Origin: Allohahella sp002354735
Lineage (GTDB): Bacteria; Pseudomonadota; Gammaproteobacteria; Pseudomonadales; Oleiphilaceae
Assembly: GCF_047946665.1 (NCBI RefSeq)
Contig: NZ_CP172312.1
Location: 1 to 64,000, forward strand
Reading direction: 5' to 3'
Length of the DNA stretch: 64,000 nucleotides
The notes beneath the pieces are model-generated. The model was not told where the DNA came from and searched no databases. It saw only the letters and a list, made by a program, of their open reading frames with translations. Numbering within the stretch: position 1 is the stretch's first letter; each line of letters opens with the position of its first letter. The position numbers and the translations under genes were made by a program. This document shows positions 1 through 7,698 of this stretch, piece after piece.

Positions 1-67
1 ATACGCCGTTCTCGTGTTGCTTCAAAATCGCCATGATCTGGCTGTCGGTAAAACGTGATTTCTTCAT
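1..67 (-). CDS. IS3-family transposase OrfA, N-terminal fragment (cut by window edge)
   Basis: The first 22 residues are visible and begin MKKSRFTDSQIMAILKQ, the usual opening of OrfA proteins of the IS407/IS51-like branch of IS3 (start of the helix-turn-helix domain that binds the terminal repeats). An AGGAG ribosome site sits about 6 nt upstream of the ATG. In this family OrfA is normally followed by OrfB with the DDE catalytic domain, expressed by programmed frameshift; that part is beyond the window. Nothing shows whether the copy is active. Confidence 0.75.
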   Translation of the reverse strand, partial: MKKSRFTDSQIMAILKQHENGV

Positions 68-137
68 AGATCGCTCCTGATGTTCTCATCATAAAACGCT
101 CTACTCAAAAGTCCCGTTAAAATCTGGGGGGATTACA
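1..137 (-). mobile_element. End of an IS3-family insertion sequence
   Basis: The left edge holds the 5' end of a transposase orfA read leftward, preceded by a short leader that ends at a likely terminal repeat. Read inward on the minus strand the terminus begins TGTAATCCCCCCAGA near position 137. From about 138 the sequence becomes in-frame TRAP dctQ coding sequence, so the junction marks an insertion into that gene. Most of the element lies outside the window, so the other terminus and the target duplication cannot be seen. Family assignment rests on the 22 visible orfA residues; the exact terminus is inferred from the junction. Confidence 0.7.
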
Positions 138-541
138 AGATCAATCGAATCTTGATTATTCTCGTGACCTTTGCCGGTATCGGCTACGCCGCGCGCCATG
201 GCCGCCACATCCGTATGTCAGCAGTCTATGACGTATTGCCGGCAATCGGACGAAAGATTCTGATGATCATCATCGCCTTCGTTACCGCGGCGGTGATGTT
301 TTTCCTTTGCTACTACGCCTATGGTTATATTGAAACGCTTCATGGGCGCGGCCGGATTCTGCCCGCCCTCGGGATCCCGATCTGGACGATCTATGTTTGG
401 GCGCCGGTCGGTTTTGCGGTCACCGGGATACAGTACTTCCTTACCGGTATCAAAAACCTCATCTCCAAAGATGTGTATCTGTCCACCGGAGTGGTCGATG
501 GTTATGCCGACACCCAGTCCGAACTGAAGTCTAAAACCTGA
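138..541 (+). pseudogene. dctQ: TRAP transporter small permease DctQ, 5' end removed by IS insertion
   Basis: The open frame runs into the IS terminus without a native start. The first in-frame candidate is TTG at 152, with no ribosome site. The remaining ~130 residues include the conserved loop segment ARHGRHIRMSAVYD and at least two hydrophobic helices, typical of the C-terminal two thirds of DctQ, which normally has four membrane helices and is 160-190 residues long. The missing N-terminus would contain the first helix or two. It lies 35 bp upstream of dctM in the normal dctQ-dctM order. The remnant is unlikely to work unless a truncated protein suffices or another DctQ substitutes; polar effects on dctM are possible. 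Confidence 0.8.
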
Positions 542-576
542 ACGTACAGGGATAGGGAAAAACAAAGGATAGATCG

Positions 577-1860
577 ATGGGAATGACCCTGATGCTCATC
601 ATGATTGGCCTGCTTCTGCTGGGCTTCCCCATGATGATTCCCCTGACAGTCGCATCAATCGTTGGCTTCGTAATGATGTTCAACGGACTCGGTCAGATGG
701 AAACCTTTATCCAGCAGATGATGGGCGGCCTCCGACCCGCTTCGTTGATCGCGGTACCCATGTTCATTCTGGCCGCCGACATCATGACCCGCGGCCAGTC
801 CGCGGACCGGCTGATCAACATGGTCATGTCTTTTATTGGCCACGTGAAAGGCGGTCTGGCGATCAGCACAGCCACCTCCTGCACCCTGTTTGGCGCGGTC
901 TCCGGGTCGACCCAGGCCACTGTGGTGGCGGTGGGTTCGCCGCTGCGACCGAAAATGCTCAAGGCGGGCTATTCCGACTCGTTTACCCTGGCGCTGATCA
1001 TCAACGCCAGCGACATCGCCTTTCTCATTCCCCCCAGCATCGGCATGATCATCTACGGCATTATCTCCAAGACCTCCATTGCCGAGTTATTTATCGCAGG
1101 CATCGGCCCGGGCCTGATGATTCTGTTGATGTTCTCCCTCTACAGCCTGTTCTATGCCTACAAGCACAACGTGCCCACTGAGGCGAAAGCCACCTGGAGC
1201 GAGCGCGGTCGCTCGGTGCGGCAGGCCATCTGGCCATTGTTCTTTCCGGTCATCATCGTCGGTGGGATCTATGGCGGTATCTTCAGCCCAACCGAGGCGG
1301 CTGCGGTATGCGTGCTCTACGCGCTCTTGCTGGAGTTCGTGATCTTCAAGTCCCTGAAGATGCCGGACATCTACCGCATCGCCAAGTCCACCGGCCTGAT
1401 TACCGCAGTCGTTTTCATACTGGTGGCCGTGGGCAATGGCTTCTCCTGGATCATCTCCTTCGCCCAGATCCCCCAGGCAGTTCTGGAGAGTGTCGGCATC
1501 GCTGACGCTGGCCCGGTCGGCGTGCTGGTGACGATCTGTATCGCCTTTTTCATTGCCTGCATGTTTGTCGATCCTATAGTGGTTATCCTGGTGCTGACGC
1601 CGATTTTTGCCCCAGCCATCCAGGCCACCGGTCTGGATCCGGTGCTGGTGGGCGTACTGATCACCCTGCAGGTGGCCATCGGCTCGGCAACACCGCCCTT
1701 CGGCTGCGATATCTTCACCGCTATAGCCATCTTCAAGCGGCCCTACTGGGAAGTGATTCGCGGCACGCCGCCCTTCATCTTTATGCTGGTGGCCTCAGCG
1801 GGTCTGATCATCGCGTTCCCGCAGATCGCGCTGTTCCTGCGCGATCTTGCCTTCCCGTGA
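577..1860 (+). CDS. dctM: TRAP transporter large permease DctM
   Basis: A 427-residue polytopic inner-membrane protein of normal DctM length with about 12 hydrophobic helices. The family segments LFGAVSGSTQATVVAVGS, ASDIAFLIPPSIGMIIYG, GGIYGGIFSPTEAAAV and GSATPPFGCDIFTA are present. DctM is the transport subunit that moves a substrate, usually a carboxylate, sialic acid or ectoine, with sodium after delivery by a periplasmic DctP protein. An AAGGA ribosome site precedes the ATG. The gene is intact, but its partner dctQ upstream is truncated by an insertion element and no dctP is visible here, so the substrate is unknown. The operon promoter was presumably upstream of the IS; expression may now depend on outward transcription from it. 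Confidence 0.93.
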   Translation: MGMTLMLIMIGLLLLGFPMMIPLTVASIVGFVMMFNGLGQMETFIQQMMGGLRPASLIAVPMFILAADIMTRGQSADRLINMVMSFIGHVKGGLAISTATSCTLFGAVSGSTQATVVAVGSPLRPKMLKAGYSDSFTLALIINASDIAFLIPPSIGMIIYGIISKTSIAELFIAGIGPGLMILLMFSLYSLFYAYKHNVPTEAKATWSERGRSVRQAIWPLFFPVIIVGGIYGGIFSPTEAAAVCVLYALLLEFVIFKSLKMPDIYRIAKSTGLITAVVFILVAVGNGFSWIISFAQIPQAVLESVGIADAGPVGVLVTICIAFFIACMFVDPIVVILVLTPIFAPAIQATGLDPVLVGVLITLQVAIGSATPPFGCDIFTAIAIFKRPYWEVIRGTPPFIFMLVASAGLIIAFPQIALFLRDLAFP

Positions 1861-2030
1861 GGGCTTTTGGTGAGCTCGTCACAGCGTGAACTGATTGTAG
1901 TGCCAGTCACCTTTGAACTTCCTCAAGGTTAACTTTGGGGGCGTCGTGGTAGGGCCAAAAAAAAGCTCGATCGCCAGCTGCAAGTTTTTTGACAGCGGCG
2001 ATCCAGGCGCAGCTTACACATAGGTGCAGC

Positions 2031-2225
2031 ATGAGAATAAATGTTGTCATTGACGATCAGTTGATGGCCGAAGCCCTCAAGGCCACCGGCTACGCAACCA
2101 AAGAAGAGGCCGTTGAGCAAGGCCTGAAATTGCTAGTCCAGCTGAGCAAGCAGCAGGGACTTCGAAAGTTGCGAGGCAAAATCAAGTGGGAAGGCGACCT
2201 GGATGACATGCCGAGTAATCGATGA
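2031..2225 (+). CDS. vapB: VapB-family antitoxin
   Basis: A 64-residue protein opening MRINVVIDDQLMAEALKATG, the ribbon-helix-helix DNA-binding half of VapB antitoxins of the DUF2191 type. The C-terminal part (KLRGKIKWEGDLDDMP) matches the family's toxin-wrapping tail. An upstream in-frame ATG at 1989 would add 14 residues, but the start at 2031 gives the usual VapB N-terminus and has AGGTG just upstream. Its stop overlaps the start of a vapC remnant in the usual ATGA arrangement. Since that toxin is broken, this is an orphan antitoxin, which could still act as a repressor or neutralise a related toxin elsewhere. Confidence 0.85.
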   Translation: MRINVVIDDQLMAEALKATGYATKEEAVEQGLKLLVQLSKQQGLRKLRGKIKWEGDLDDMPSNR

Positions 2226-2318
2226 TACTGGTGGATACCAGCGTTTGAATCGACTAGTTCACGGGAGCACGAACCTACATACTGATCTGCTGGTTATCAG
2301 CCTGGTTCGAGCGCAGAT
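2222..2318 (+). pseudogene. vapC toxin remnant with two nonsense codons and no 3' part
   Basis: The ATG at 2222 overlaps the vapB stop (ATGA). The frame reads MILVDTSV, stop, ID, stop, F, which is the start of PIN-domain VapC proteins (usually MILVDTSVWIDHF) with the Trp codon changed to TGA and the next aromatic or His codon to TAG. The first catalytic Asp codon (DTS) is kept. Downstream similarity fades within about 30 codons and the convergent MipA/OmpV gene ends at 2297, so the remaining ~100 codons, including the other acidic residues of the PIN active site, are absent. The right boundary given is approximate. Confidence 0.75.
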
Positions 2319-3184
2319 GACCTCAGAAAGAACCAGCTGAAGGCTACGCCAACAGTGAATCCGGTTCTGGTTTTGACCAGCGGAGAGTCTTCGAAGCTTG
2401 CACCACTGATATTCTCAACGCGGCCGAAAATTCCGATAAGCCGCTTATCAGTCTTGGAGCGCAGCGTTAGCGTCAGCCGAGAACCTGAAAATCCGCTGTC
2501 GGCCTCATAGGCGGGTCGTTCATCGGTCGCAAACTCGGACTCAACACCATAGTAGTTGTTCTGAAAGTCGCGTGTGCCAAACTGTACGCCAACTGCCGCG
2601 GTGCCGATCCAGGCCTGATCCGACCAGGTGAATAAGCGCCTCGAATATCGGATATCGGGTGCGAATGTGAAGCCTGATTCATCGATGCCGTCGCTGCTGA
2701 AGCCAAGATTGACCCGTAGCGGCAAATTCAGGCGCCATTCACTCAGCTCCGTTTTCGCCAGCGTAATCTTTAGTGATGGACCGATCTCGAACAGCGTGTC
2801 GGTGTCGTCCATACCCTTGCGAAGATCGACATCTTCGCTGTCGATCCCCAGATTCAGGCCAAAGCTCAGGTCCAGCTCGAAGCGCTCATCATCGATGAGC
2901 TCGGCCCGAATGCCCTCGTTGTCGGATCTGAAGATCTCCCCGCGATAGATTAAAAGGGGGACCGGCACTCCGAGGGTTCGAGTCTGTCTGGTGCCTGTGT
3001 AATAGGTCTGGTGCAGTGCTGCCCCTCCAACACCAAGTTCCCAGAGGGGTTTGCGGTCGGGTGTTGTCAATCCAGTCTCTATCGCAGCAGGCACGTCGGC
3101 GGCGCTTGCCAAACTGCTTGCCAAAAAAGCCAGGCATTGGAACAGCACGATTGCTGGGCTTCTGCTGATGTAAGGTCGTCTCAT
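2297..3184 (-). CDS. MipA/OmpV family outer-membrane protein
   Basis: A 295-residue protein with a Sec signal peptide (hydrophobic stretch AIVLFQCLAFLASSLASAA) and a mature part of alternating strands ending in an aromatic-rich C-terminus with VGVAFSWFFL, as expected of an outer-membrane beta-barrel. The segments WELGVGGAALHQTYYTGT and PLLIYRGEIFR are typical of the MipA/OmpV family, whose members are linked to scaffold or porin-like roles. The ATG at 3184 is preferred over one 51 nt upstream because it directly precedes the signal peptide. It is convergent with the vapB/vapC remnant. No partner genes suggest a specific substrate. Confidence 0.82.
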   Translation of the reverse strand: MRRPYISRSPAIVLFQCLAFLASSLASAADVPAAIETGLTTPDRKPLWELGVGGAALHQTYYTGTRQTRTLGVPVPLLIYRGEIFRSDNEGIRAELIDDERFELDLSFGLNLGIDSEDVDLRKGMDDTDTLFEIGPSLKITLAKTELSEWRLNLPLRVNLGFSSDGIDESGFTFAPDIRYSRRLFTWSDQAWIGTAAVGVQFGTRDFQNNYYGVESEFATDERPAYEADSGFSGSRLTLTLRSKTDKRLIGIFGRVENISGASFEDSPLVKTRTGFTVGVAFSWFFLRSSALEPG

Positions 3185-3313
3185 GAATATCCAGTAAAGT
3201 TGTCGAGGACACGGATAGGGTTGCATAGCCAGCATGGTCTATCAGACCATATCCATAGTAGCCAAGTTGATGCGGCGGAATCCTGAAGACCACTTGATGC
3301 AAAAACGAAGATT

Positions 3314-3886
3314 TCAGAAGTCTTGGGCCGCTTGCTGCAGTTCTCCGAAAAACCGTCGGAACCGTTGTTCAAGCTCAACATGATGCAGCTTGATTTCGGT
3401 GATAATGCCATCGAAACGATTGGGGAAGCGGATTCGCCGTGAGATCCGGTCGAGCGCGTATCCAATGTTGTCGAGATCGCGGTACTGGCCGAACCAGTCG
3501 TGCTTGCGTATCTGCCTCGCAACCGGGAGCATTGCTGGAGGCATCAGGTGTTCGAATGCCTCCAGCTCATCATAGCGCTGGCTGATGAAGCCATTCGACC
3601 TCTGCGCGCTGTAGTGCGCCCAGTTCTTCAACAGGTAGTGATCGTAGAGCACGTCGAGTGCGATGCCGGCAAAGCGGCGCCTCTCGCTTGAAAACAGGCG
3701 CTTGCTGGCCAGGACCTCCGGATGTCTATCGGTGTAGCCATCGACTGCAAGATGATGGCGAATGCCGATCTGCATCGCAGGCGGCATGTCCTGTATCGAT
3801 ATACCCTTCAAAAAGTCGCCACAAACGCTGCCTATCCTGATAACGGGCTCATCAGGCGCAAGAAACAGGTGAGCAAGATGATTCAC
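3314..3886 (-). CDS. acpH: Acyl carrier protein phosphodiesterase (AcpH/DUF479)
   Basis: A 190-residue cytoplasmic protein (E. coli AcpH is 193). It opens MNHLAHLFLA and has the conserved GSVCGDFLKG and HHLAVDGYTDRHP segments and the YDHYLLKNW motif, all matching the HD-like metal-dependent AcpH family. AcpH removes the 4'-phosphopantetheine arm from holo-ACP, which lets the cell exchange or recycle the prosthetic group. It stands alone, upstream of and co-oriented with the MipA/OmpV gene, with about 130 bp between them, so no operon link is evident. It marks the left edge of the accessory region that extends to metF. Confidence 0.9.
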   Translation of the reverse strand: MNHLAHLFLAPDEPVIRIGSVCGDFLKGISIQDMPPAMQIGIRHHLAVDGYTDRHPEVLASKRLFSSERRRFAGIALDVLYDHYLLKNWAHYSAQRSNGFISQRYDELEAFEHLMPPAMLPVARQIRKHDWFGQYRDLDNIGYALDRISRRIRFPNRFDGIITEIKLHHVELEQRFRRFFGELQQAAQDF

Positions 3887-4000
3887 TGGTCCGTGTCTGA
3901 GGACGTCAGCAGCAAATGTGCACCGAAGCCAAGCAGAAGAGCGCCTGTCGGCTTCGATTTCTTCTTGCCACCCAATTCCACGTGATTGCGTTTGTTAGCT

Positions 4001-4345
4001 TCATTGATCATCTAAAACACACTTATTCTCTACACAAACCGGAAACTGTTGTGTGCAGGAGTAAGCACACCCAATGCCATTTCTCTCATATTGGGTTATA
4101 AGCTCTTTAGCTAACTCCTCTATTTCTTCCTGTTTCTCGACATTTACGGCAGCGGAACATCCCAAGGGACAACCGGCATACACAACTGCGCATTCAAGCG
4201 TATCATTACAATCATTAGAGAGTTCAACCTGCTCGTTGAACGTAGCTCGAACTTCTCCTTCAGTTGGCGGGCTACCGTCGTTATCTACACCACAAGCGCT
4301 TAGAAAAACGACAAGAGCAACTGTCACTGCCTTAAATCCGCTCAT
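4001..4345 (-). CDS. Small cysteine-rich lipoprotein, unknown function
   Basis: A 114-residue protein with a lipoprotein signal (hydrophobic stretch then LSAC, Cys18). The mature part is compact and has eight further cysteines in a pattern C-N5-C, GCPLGC, GC-AYSC, VC-ENKC, suggesting four disulfides in the periplasm or on the outer membrane. No family is recognised with certainty. The base composition is richer in A+T than the flanking housekeeping genes. It is about 120 bp downstream of another minus-strand small gene, with a separate start, in a run of unknown genes. Confidence 0.6.
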   Translation of the reverse strand: MSGFKAVTVALVVFLSACGVDNDGSPPTEGEVRATFNEQVELSNDCNDTLECAVVYAGCPLGCSAAVNVEKQEEIEELAKELITQYERNGIGCAYSCTQQFPVCVENKCVLDDQ

Positions 4346-4466
4346 TTTTCAAAACCTCTTACTAAGTTAAGGCTCACCTCTGCGGCTGGGCTAGACAGGC
4401 GGCTTTCGTACCAACGAAGCGCTGCGGGAAAGACGACAGTTCAGCAAAATCTGTAGCAGGCGCTCG

Positions 4467-4850
4467 TTAAATTTTTAATGTTGCGATATGCGACAGAACG
4501 TAGGAGTTGTATCGCAGAGCGTATTCAACGGCAGCATCTAACGCCTTGCTGTGCCGTTCACTTGCTATGATACAAGAGTCTCCGAAAAATTCTTTCTCCG
4601 TCGCTTGATTGCAGATATTGATCTGCGCCGCATCCTTCACGCCCGGAAAGGAACGAGCGTAACTCCCAATGCTGTAACAATAGATGTTATCGGCTTCTAT
4701 ATCGCCCTTGGCATCAAGCTCAGGTGCCTCTACATTTTTCCCCATAAGTTGAAACTCAAGGACAAAATGCGGGTGCCGGTGCGCCAGATGGTACAGACCA
4801 ACCGAAGCGGTAAATGACGCTACCAACACAAACAGTAGGATTAGTTTCAT
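4467..4850 (-). CDS. Small exported or membrane-anchored protein, unknown
   Basis: A 127-residue protein with one N-terminal hydrophobic segment (residues ~3-22), either a signal peptide or an anchor, followed by a soluble domain with three cysteines. No domain is recognised. The stop codon lies within ATTTAAC. There is no strong ribosome site before the ATG. It is divergent from the yefM-yoeB pair and co-oriented with the Cys-rich lipoprotein gene. Composition is AT-rich compared with the window's core genes, so it is probably part of the accessory region. Confidence 0.5.
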   Translation of the reverse strand: MKLILLFVLVASFTASVGLYHLAHRHPHFVLEFQLMGKNVEAPELDAKGDIEADNIYCYSIGSYARSFPGVKDAAQINICNQATEKEFFGDSCIIASERHSKALDAAVEYALRYNSYVLSHIATLKI

Positions 4851-4975
4851 AAGTGACTAGTTAATTGGCGCCCGGCTCACGCGCCGGTTTAGAGCCGAAA
4901 ATCGGCGGAGAATCGGTCGCTTTACAGCCGATTGTCAAATTCTATGACGTACGGTATCCTGATCATGTTCAATAT

Positions 4976-4985
4976 CCTGTACAGG
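4976..4985. promoter_or_regulatory. Likely YefM operator (CCTGTACAGG palindrome) overlapping the ribosome site
   Basis: A perfect 10-bp palindrome centred on TGTACA lies 10-19 nt before the yefM ATG and overlaps the AGGAG ribosome site. In E. coli the YefM/YoeB complex represses its own promoter by binding palindromes with a TGTACA core, so this is a reasonable operator candidate. The match is by motif only; binding here is inferred. Confidence 0.6.
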
Positions 4986-4994
4986 AGTAATCTT

Positions 4995-5246
4995 ATGGAT
5001 GCCATCAGCTACACAGCTGCTAGAACCAATCTAGCAAAAACCATGGAGCAGGTCTGTGAAGACCATTCCCCTGTGATCATCACTCGGAGCAAGGCGCAGT
5101 CTGTAGTCATGATCTCTCTTGAGGACTATGAAGCATTGCAAGAAACGGCCTACCTCCTGCGCGTACCAAAAAACGCACGTCGTTTGCTAGAAGCCGTTGC
5201 CGAGCTGGAGCAAGGCGGCGGTCAAGAGAAGGAGCTTCTTGAATGA
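4995..5246 (+). CDS. yefM: Antitoxin YefM (Phd/YefM family)
   Basis: An 83-residue protein, the same length as E. coli YefM. It opens MDAISYTAARTNLAKTM, the Phd/YefM DNA-binding fold, and has the characteristic VIITRSKAQSVVMISLEDYE segment; the acidic C-terminal tail would bind the toxin. The start at 4995 has a good AGGAG site; an upstream frame opening at 4932 is not needed. It overlaps yoeB by 4 bp (ATGA), so translation is probably coupled. It neutralises the RNase YoeB and co-represses the operon. The pair reads opposite to most neighbours in this accessory region. Confidence 0.94.
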   Translation: MDAISYTAARTNLAKTMEQVCEDHSPVIITRSKAQSVVMISLEDYEALQETAYLLRVPKNARRLLEAVAELEQGGGQEKELLE

Positions 5247-5497
5247 AACTCATCTTCTCCGACAACGCCTGGGAAGACTATCTGTACTGGCAGAAAACCG
5301 ACAAAAAAATTCTTAATCGAATCAACAAGCTGATCAAAGAGACCAGGCGAGAACCGTTTGAAGGTGTTGGCAAGCCGGAGCCACTCAAGCACAACCTCGC
5401 TGGTTACTGGTCACGGCGAATTAATGAAGAGCACCGAATAGTTTACAAGGTCACGGATGACGCTTTGCTTATCGCCCAGCTTCGCTATCACTACTGA
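5243..5497 (+). CDS. yoeB: Toxin YoeB, ribosome-dependent mRNA interferase
   Basis: An 84-residue protein, identical in length to E. coli YoeB and very similar along its whole length (for example PLKHNLAGYWSRRI and RYHY at the end). The known catalytic residues Glu46, Arg65 and His83 are all in place, so the toxin should be active: it cuts mRNA in the ribosomal A site after start or in translated codons. It is coupled to yefM by an ATGA overlap. Intactness contrasts with the dead vapC 3 kb away. Such modules often stabilise mobile or accessory DNA, consistent with the region around it. Confidence 0.95.
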   Translation: MKLIFSDNAWEDYLYWQKTDKKILNRINKLIKETRREPFEGVGKPEPLKHNLAGYWSRRINEEHRIVYKVTDDALLIAQLRYHY

Positions 5498-5641
5498 TTC
5501 CACGCCTTGATATGTTCTTGCATGAACCACACATCAGTCATCCTTAATGTCACCTGGGGCGATGAAGGGGACTGACGGCAGTTGCTCAGGATCAGGCCTC
5601 CGCCCACACCCCTAATTCTCCGTAGGAGCCAGAGCTGCCGG

Positions 5642-6892
5642 CTATCCTGTTTGAGCCTGACATTGCTGTCGCCTCTCACTTACGCTTTCAAGCCATTCCC
5701 TGACCTCTTGGTTCGTCTCCGTATGAACAGCCACATGAGCCAACGTTGCCGAAGCAGCAACTATCGGTAGCGACCCCTGCATATCGACGACTAGCTGAAG
5801 GGCGATGGCTGCCCTCAGCCTGAGCTCATCGTTTTTCTCTGTTAGCAACATCGCTAAGTATGGCGCAAGGGCTCTGCAGTCTTCTGCATCGATTGAGGCG
5901 CTTGCCGTGACGTATGCCGCTTCGATAACTACTTCATCGTTTTGAGACTGCAGGTCCTTTTCTAGCTGTCGTACTACCTTTGAACGTTTAGCATCCTTAA
6001 CTGACAGATGCATGTCTACCAATCGATGTACGACTAACGATGCAACAGCCATCCTTACCCGTCGGTCACTATGAGTCCGGTAAGCGAGCAGCATTTTCCT
6101 TGCATCGAATAGACCCGCAGTCTGGCCCGTCTGGATTCGGAATGCATGCTGCACGAGCGCTCTTCGCGCCCCATCTCTGACTGCAGCATTCTGGTCGAAG
6201 AAGTACTTGAAAAATTCTTCTGAGCCGTCTCGAACAAGCAGGATCGTAAGTAAATATCCCGCTGATGTTCGGAGCTTTTTGTCGGCTGAACTGCGGTAGG
6301 CTAGCAGCTGCTCAGCGAACGAACTGGCGACTTTGAGGTGATAGCCCTTCACCACGATACTCGCTAGCAAAGACTCCATATAGCTAGCAACTGATACCCA
6401 CAGCCCGGCTTCATTTACAGAGCGAGTATCCTGCAGTGCCAGAAGTAGAGTATCCAGGTTGAAGCGGGGCGGTATGGGTCGTTCCGACCACTTACAAATA
6501 GCGTATGCTGCCGAGCAGGCCACTGAAGCATCTTCAGATCGGAGGTATCTCTCCACGGTCGGTAAAAGCTGCTCATACTCCCAGTTAAACAGCAGGATCG
6601 TATTGCCTAGAGCCAGTAATTGAGTCCATGGTTTTTCACGATTGTCGAACGCCGATATAACCTCTGGAATTCTGTGATGAACGATATCCGAGTTGAAGTA
6701 CAGCGAACTTATTCTCCGGCGATTGCCTTCACTCTCAGGCGCTTCTGGGTGAGGCAATATCAGCCGCATATCATGGCCATCAACGATTAAACCACTGAGC
6801 TTGTAATAAGCGTCCGTCCTCTGACGCGGTCCCCCTTTGAGAAGCCTCTCCACCAACTGCGAAACATCCTTGTTCTTTTGAACCATAATCAT
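5642..6892 (-). CDS. HEAT-like alpha-helical repeat protein, unknown
   Basis: A 416-residue soluble protein without signal peptide or membrane segments. It is almost entirely predicted alpha-helical, with repeated Ala/Leu/Arg-rich helix pairs such as VRDGARRALVQHAF, VRMAVASLVVHRL and LRLRAAIALQLVV, which look like HEAT/ARM-type repeats. These usually form curved scaffolds that bind proteins or nucleic acids; no catalytic motif is visible. A second ATG lies two codons downstream of the first. It is the largest gene of the accessory region and lies downstream of the DUF2569 gene with 78 bp between them. Function cannot be assigned. Confidence 0.65.
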   Translation of the reverse strand: MIMVQKNKDVSQLVERLLKGGPRQRTDAYYKLSGLIVDGHDMRLILPHPEAPESEGNRRRISSLYFNSDIVHHRIPEVISAFDNREKPWTQLLALGNTILLFNWEYEQLLPTVERYLRSEDASVACSAAYAICKWSERPIPPRFNLDTLLLALQDTRSVNEAGLWVSVASYMESLLASIVVKGYHLKVASSFAEQLLAYRSSADKKLRTSAGYLLTILLVRDGSEEFFKYFFDQNAAVRDGARRALVQHAFRIQTGQTAGLFDARKMLLAYRTHSDRRVRMAVASLVVHRLVDMHLSVKDAKRSKVVRQLEKDLQSQNDEVVIEAAYVTASASIDAEDCRALAPYLAMLLTEKNDELRLRAAIALQLVVDMQGSLPIVAASATLAHVAVHTETNQEVREWLESVSERRQQCQAQTG

Positions 6893-6970
6893 TTACTCGT
6901 TATTTAGAAAGAAAAAGCTTCTGAAATCTTGTCTGAGGCGGCTGTCAATGACAGCGGCCGTTGGGCACCC

Positions 6971-7462
6971 TTACTCACGAGTGAAAGTGGCTTTGACACG
7001 CTTCGATTTCAGTAGATATGGCACCCAGATGGCAGTGGTCACTAAAGTACGCAAAAACACAGTTGTCGATTCAATATCGAAGAACGCTCGGCCGGGGATG
7101 ACTAGTTGATATAAATATGATTGAATCAAGATAAATAATAGAGTGAATAACTTTGTCAAAATATATAGCTTTGGAAAGCAGGATTTCCGAGAAAGAAAAG
7201 AGAATGCCAGGTATGACCAAGCTAAGAATAGAAGCATATAAGTAGATATTTCACCGACAATTATCGGCATCCACAGCGGATGGTATAGTTCAGTTCCTGG
7301 CGTCGTCCCCTGAGTCCACGACCCATCGATAAACAATTCTAAGTAGTTCGGCATAACTGTAGCGGCTATGTTGATTAAGGAAACTAAAATCCCCAACGCA
7401 ATGAACACAAGCCACCCACCCAGCCCCTCAAGACTTTTTTGTTTCTCCACTAGAACAACCAT
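6971..7462 (-). CDS. DUF2569 family inner-membrane protein
   Basis: A 163-residue protein with four hydrophobic segments. The N-terminal GLGGWLVFIALGILVS and the C-terminal IWVPYLLKSKRVKATF are signatures of DUF2569 (YdgK-like) membrane proteins, whose function is unknown. Its ATG overlaps the end of an upstream small reading frame by 13 bp, and the HEAT-like gene follows. The gene is clearly AT-rich relative to housekeeping genes here, consistent with acquisition. The family is common in genomic islands and as scattered singletons, so the context says little. Confidence 0.8.
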   Translation of the reverse strand: MVVLVEKQKSLEGLGGWLVFIALGILVSLINIAATVMPNYLELFIDGSWTQGTTPGTELYHPLWMPIIVGEISTYMLLFLAWSYLAFSFLSRKSCFPKLYILTKLFTLLFILIQSYLYQLVIPGRAFFDIESTTVFLRTLVTTAIWVPYLLKSKRVKATFTRE

Positions 7463-7698
7463 CGCAGGGTGCTTACGGCATGCTGAGTAGAAAGCTCTGG
7501 AGGCGCGCTATATAAGTCTCGGCCGATGCTGGAGACCGTTTGCTTGTCGAGATACTGTCTTGACCGTGCATTAGGGCCAGAAAGCCAAAAAAGAGCCGTT
7601 ATTGCGTACATGGTTATCCGTCTTATTTTTCTACTGCAAATCAAAGTAGCTTTCAGTGGTGCGATACCAGCTGCTACCACTGTTGAATACCTATCCAT
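7450..7698 (-). CDS. Possible small protein overlapping the DUF2569 gene
   Basis: An 82-codon frame with ATG at 7698 preceded by AGGA at a suitable distance, ending 13 bp inside the DUF2569 gene. It has one weakly hydrophobic segment (ITMYAITALFWLSG) and basic flanks. No family is recognised. The overlap with a real gene and the ribosome site favour it; lack of recognisable homology and low complexity argue against it. Confidence 0.3.
   Translation of the reverse strand: MDRYSTVVAAGIAPLKATLICSRKIRRITMYAITALFWLSGPNARSRQYLDKQTVSSIGRDLYSAPPELSTQHAVSTLRWLF

Noticed and set aside
6936..6968. Quasi-palindrome GCTGTCA-A-TGACAGC downstream of the DUF2569 gene, considered as a terminator.
   Set aside because: The loop would be one base and no T tract follows on either side.
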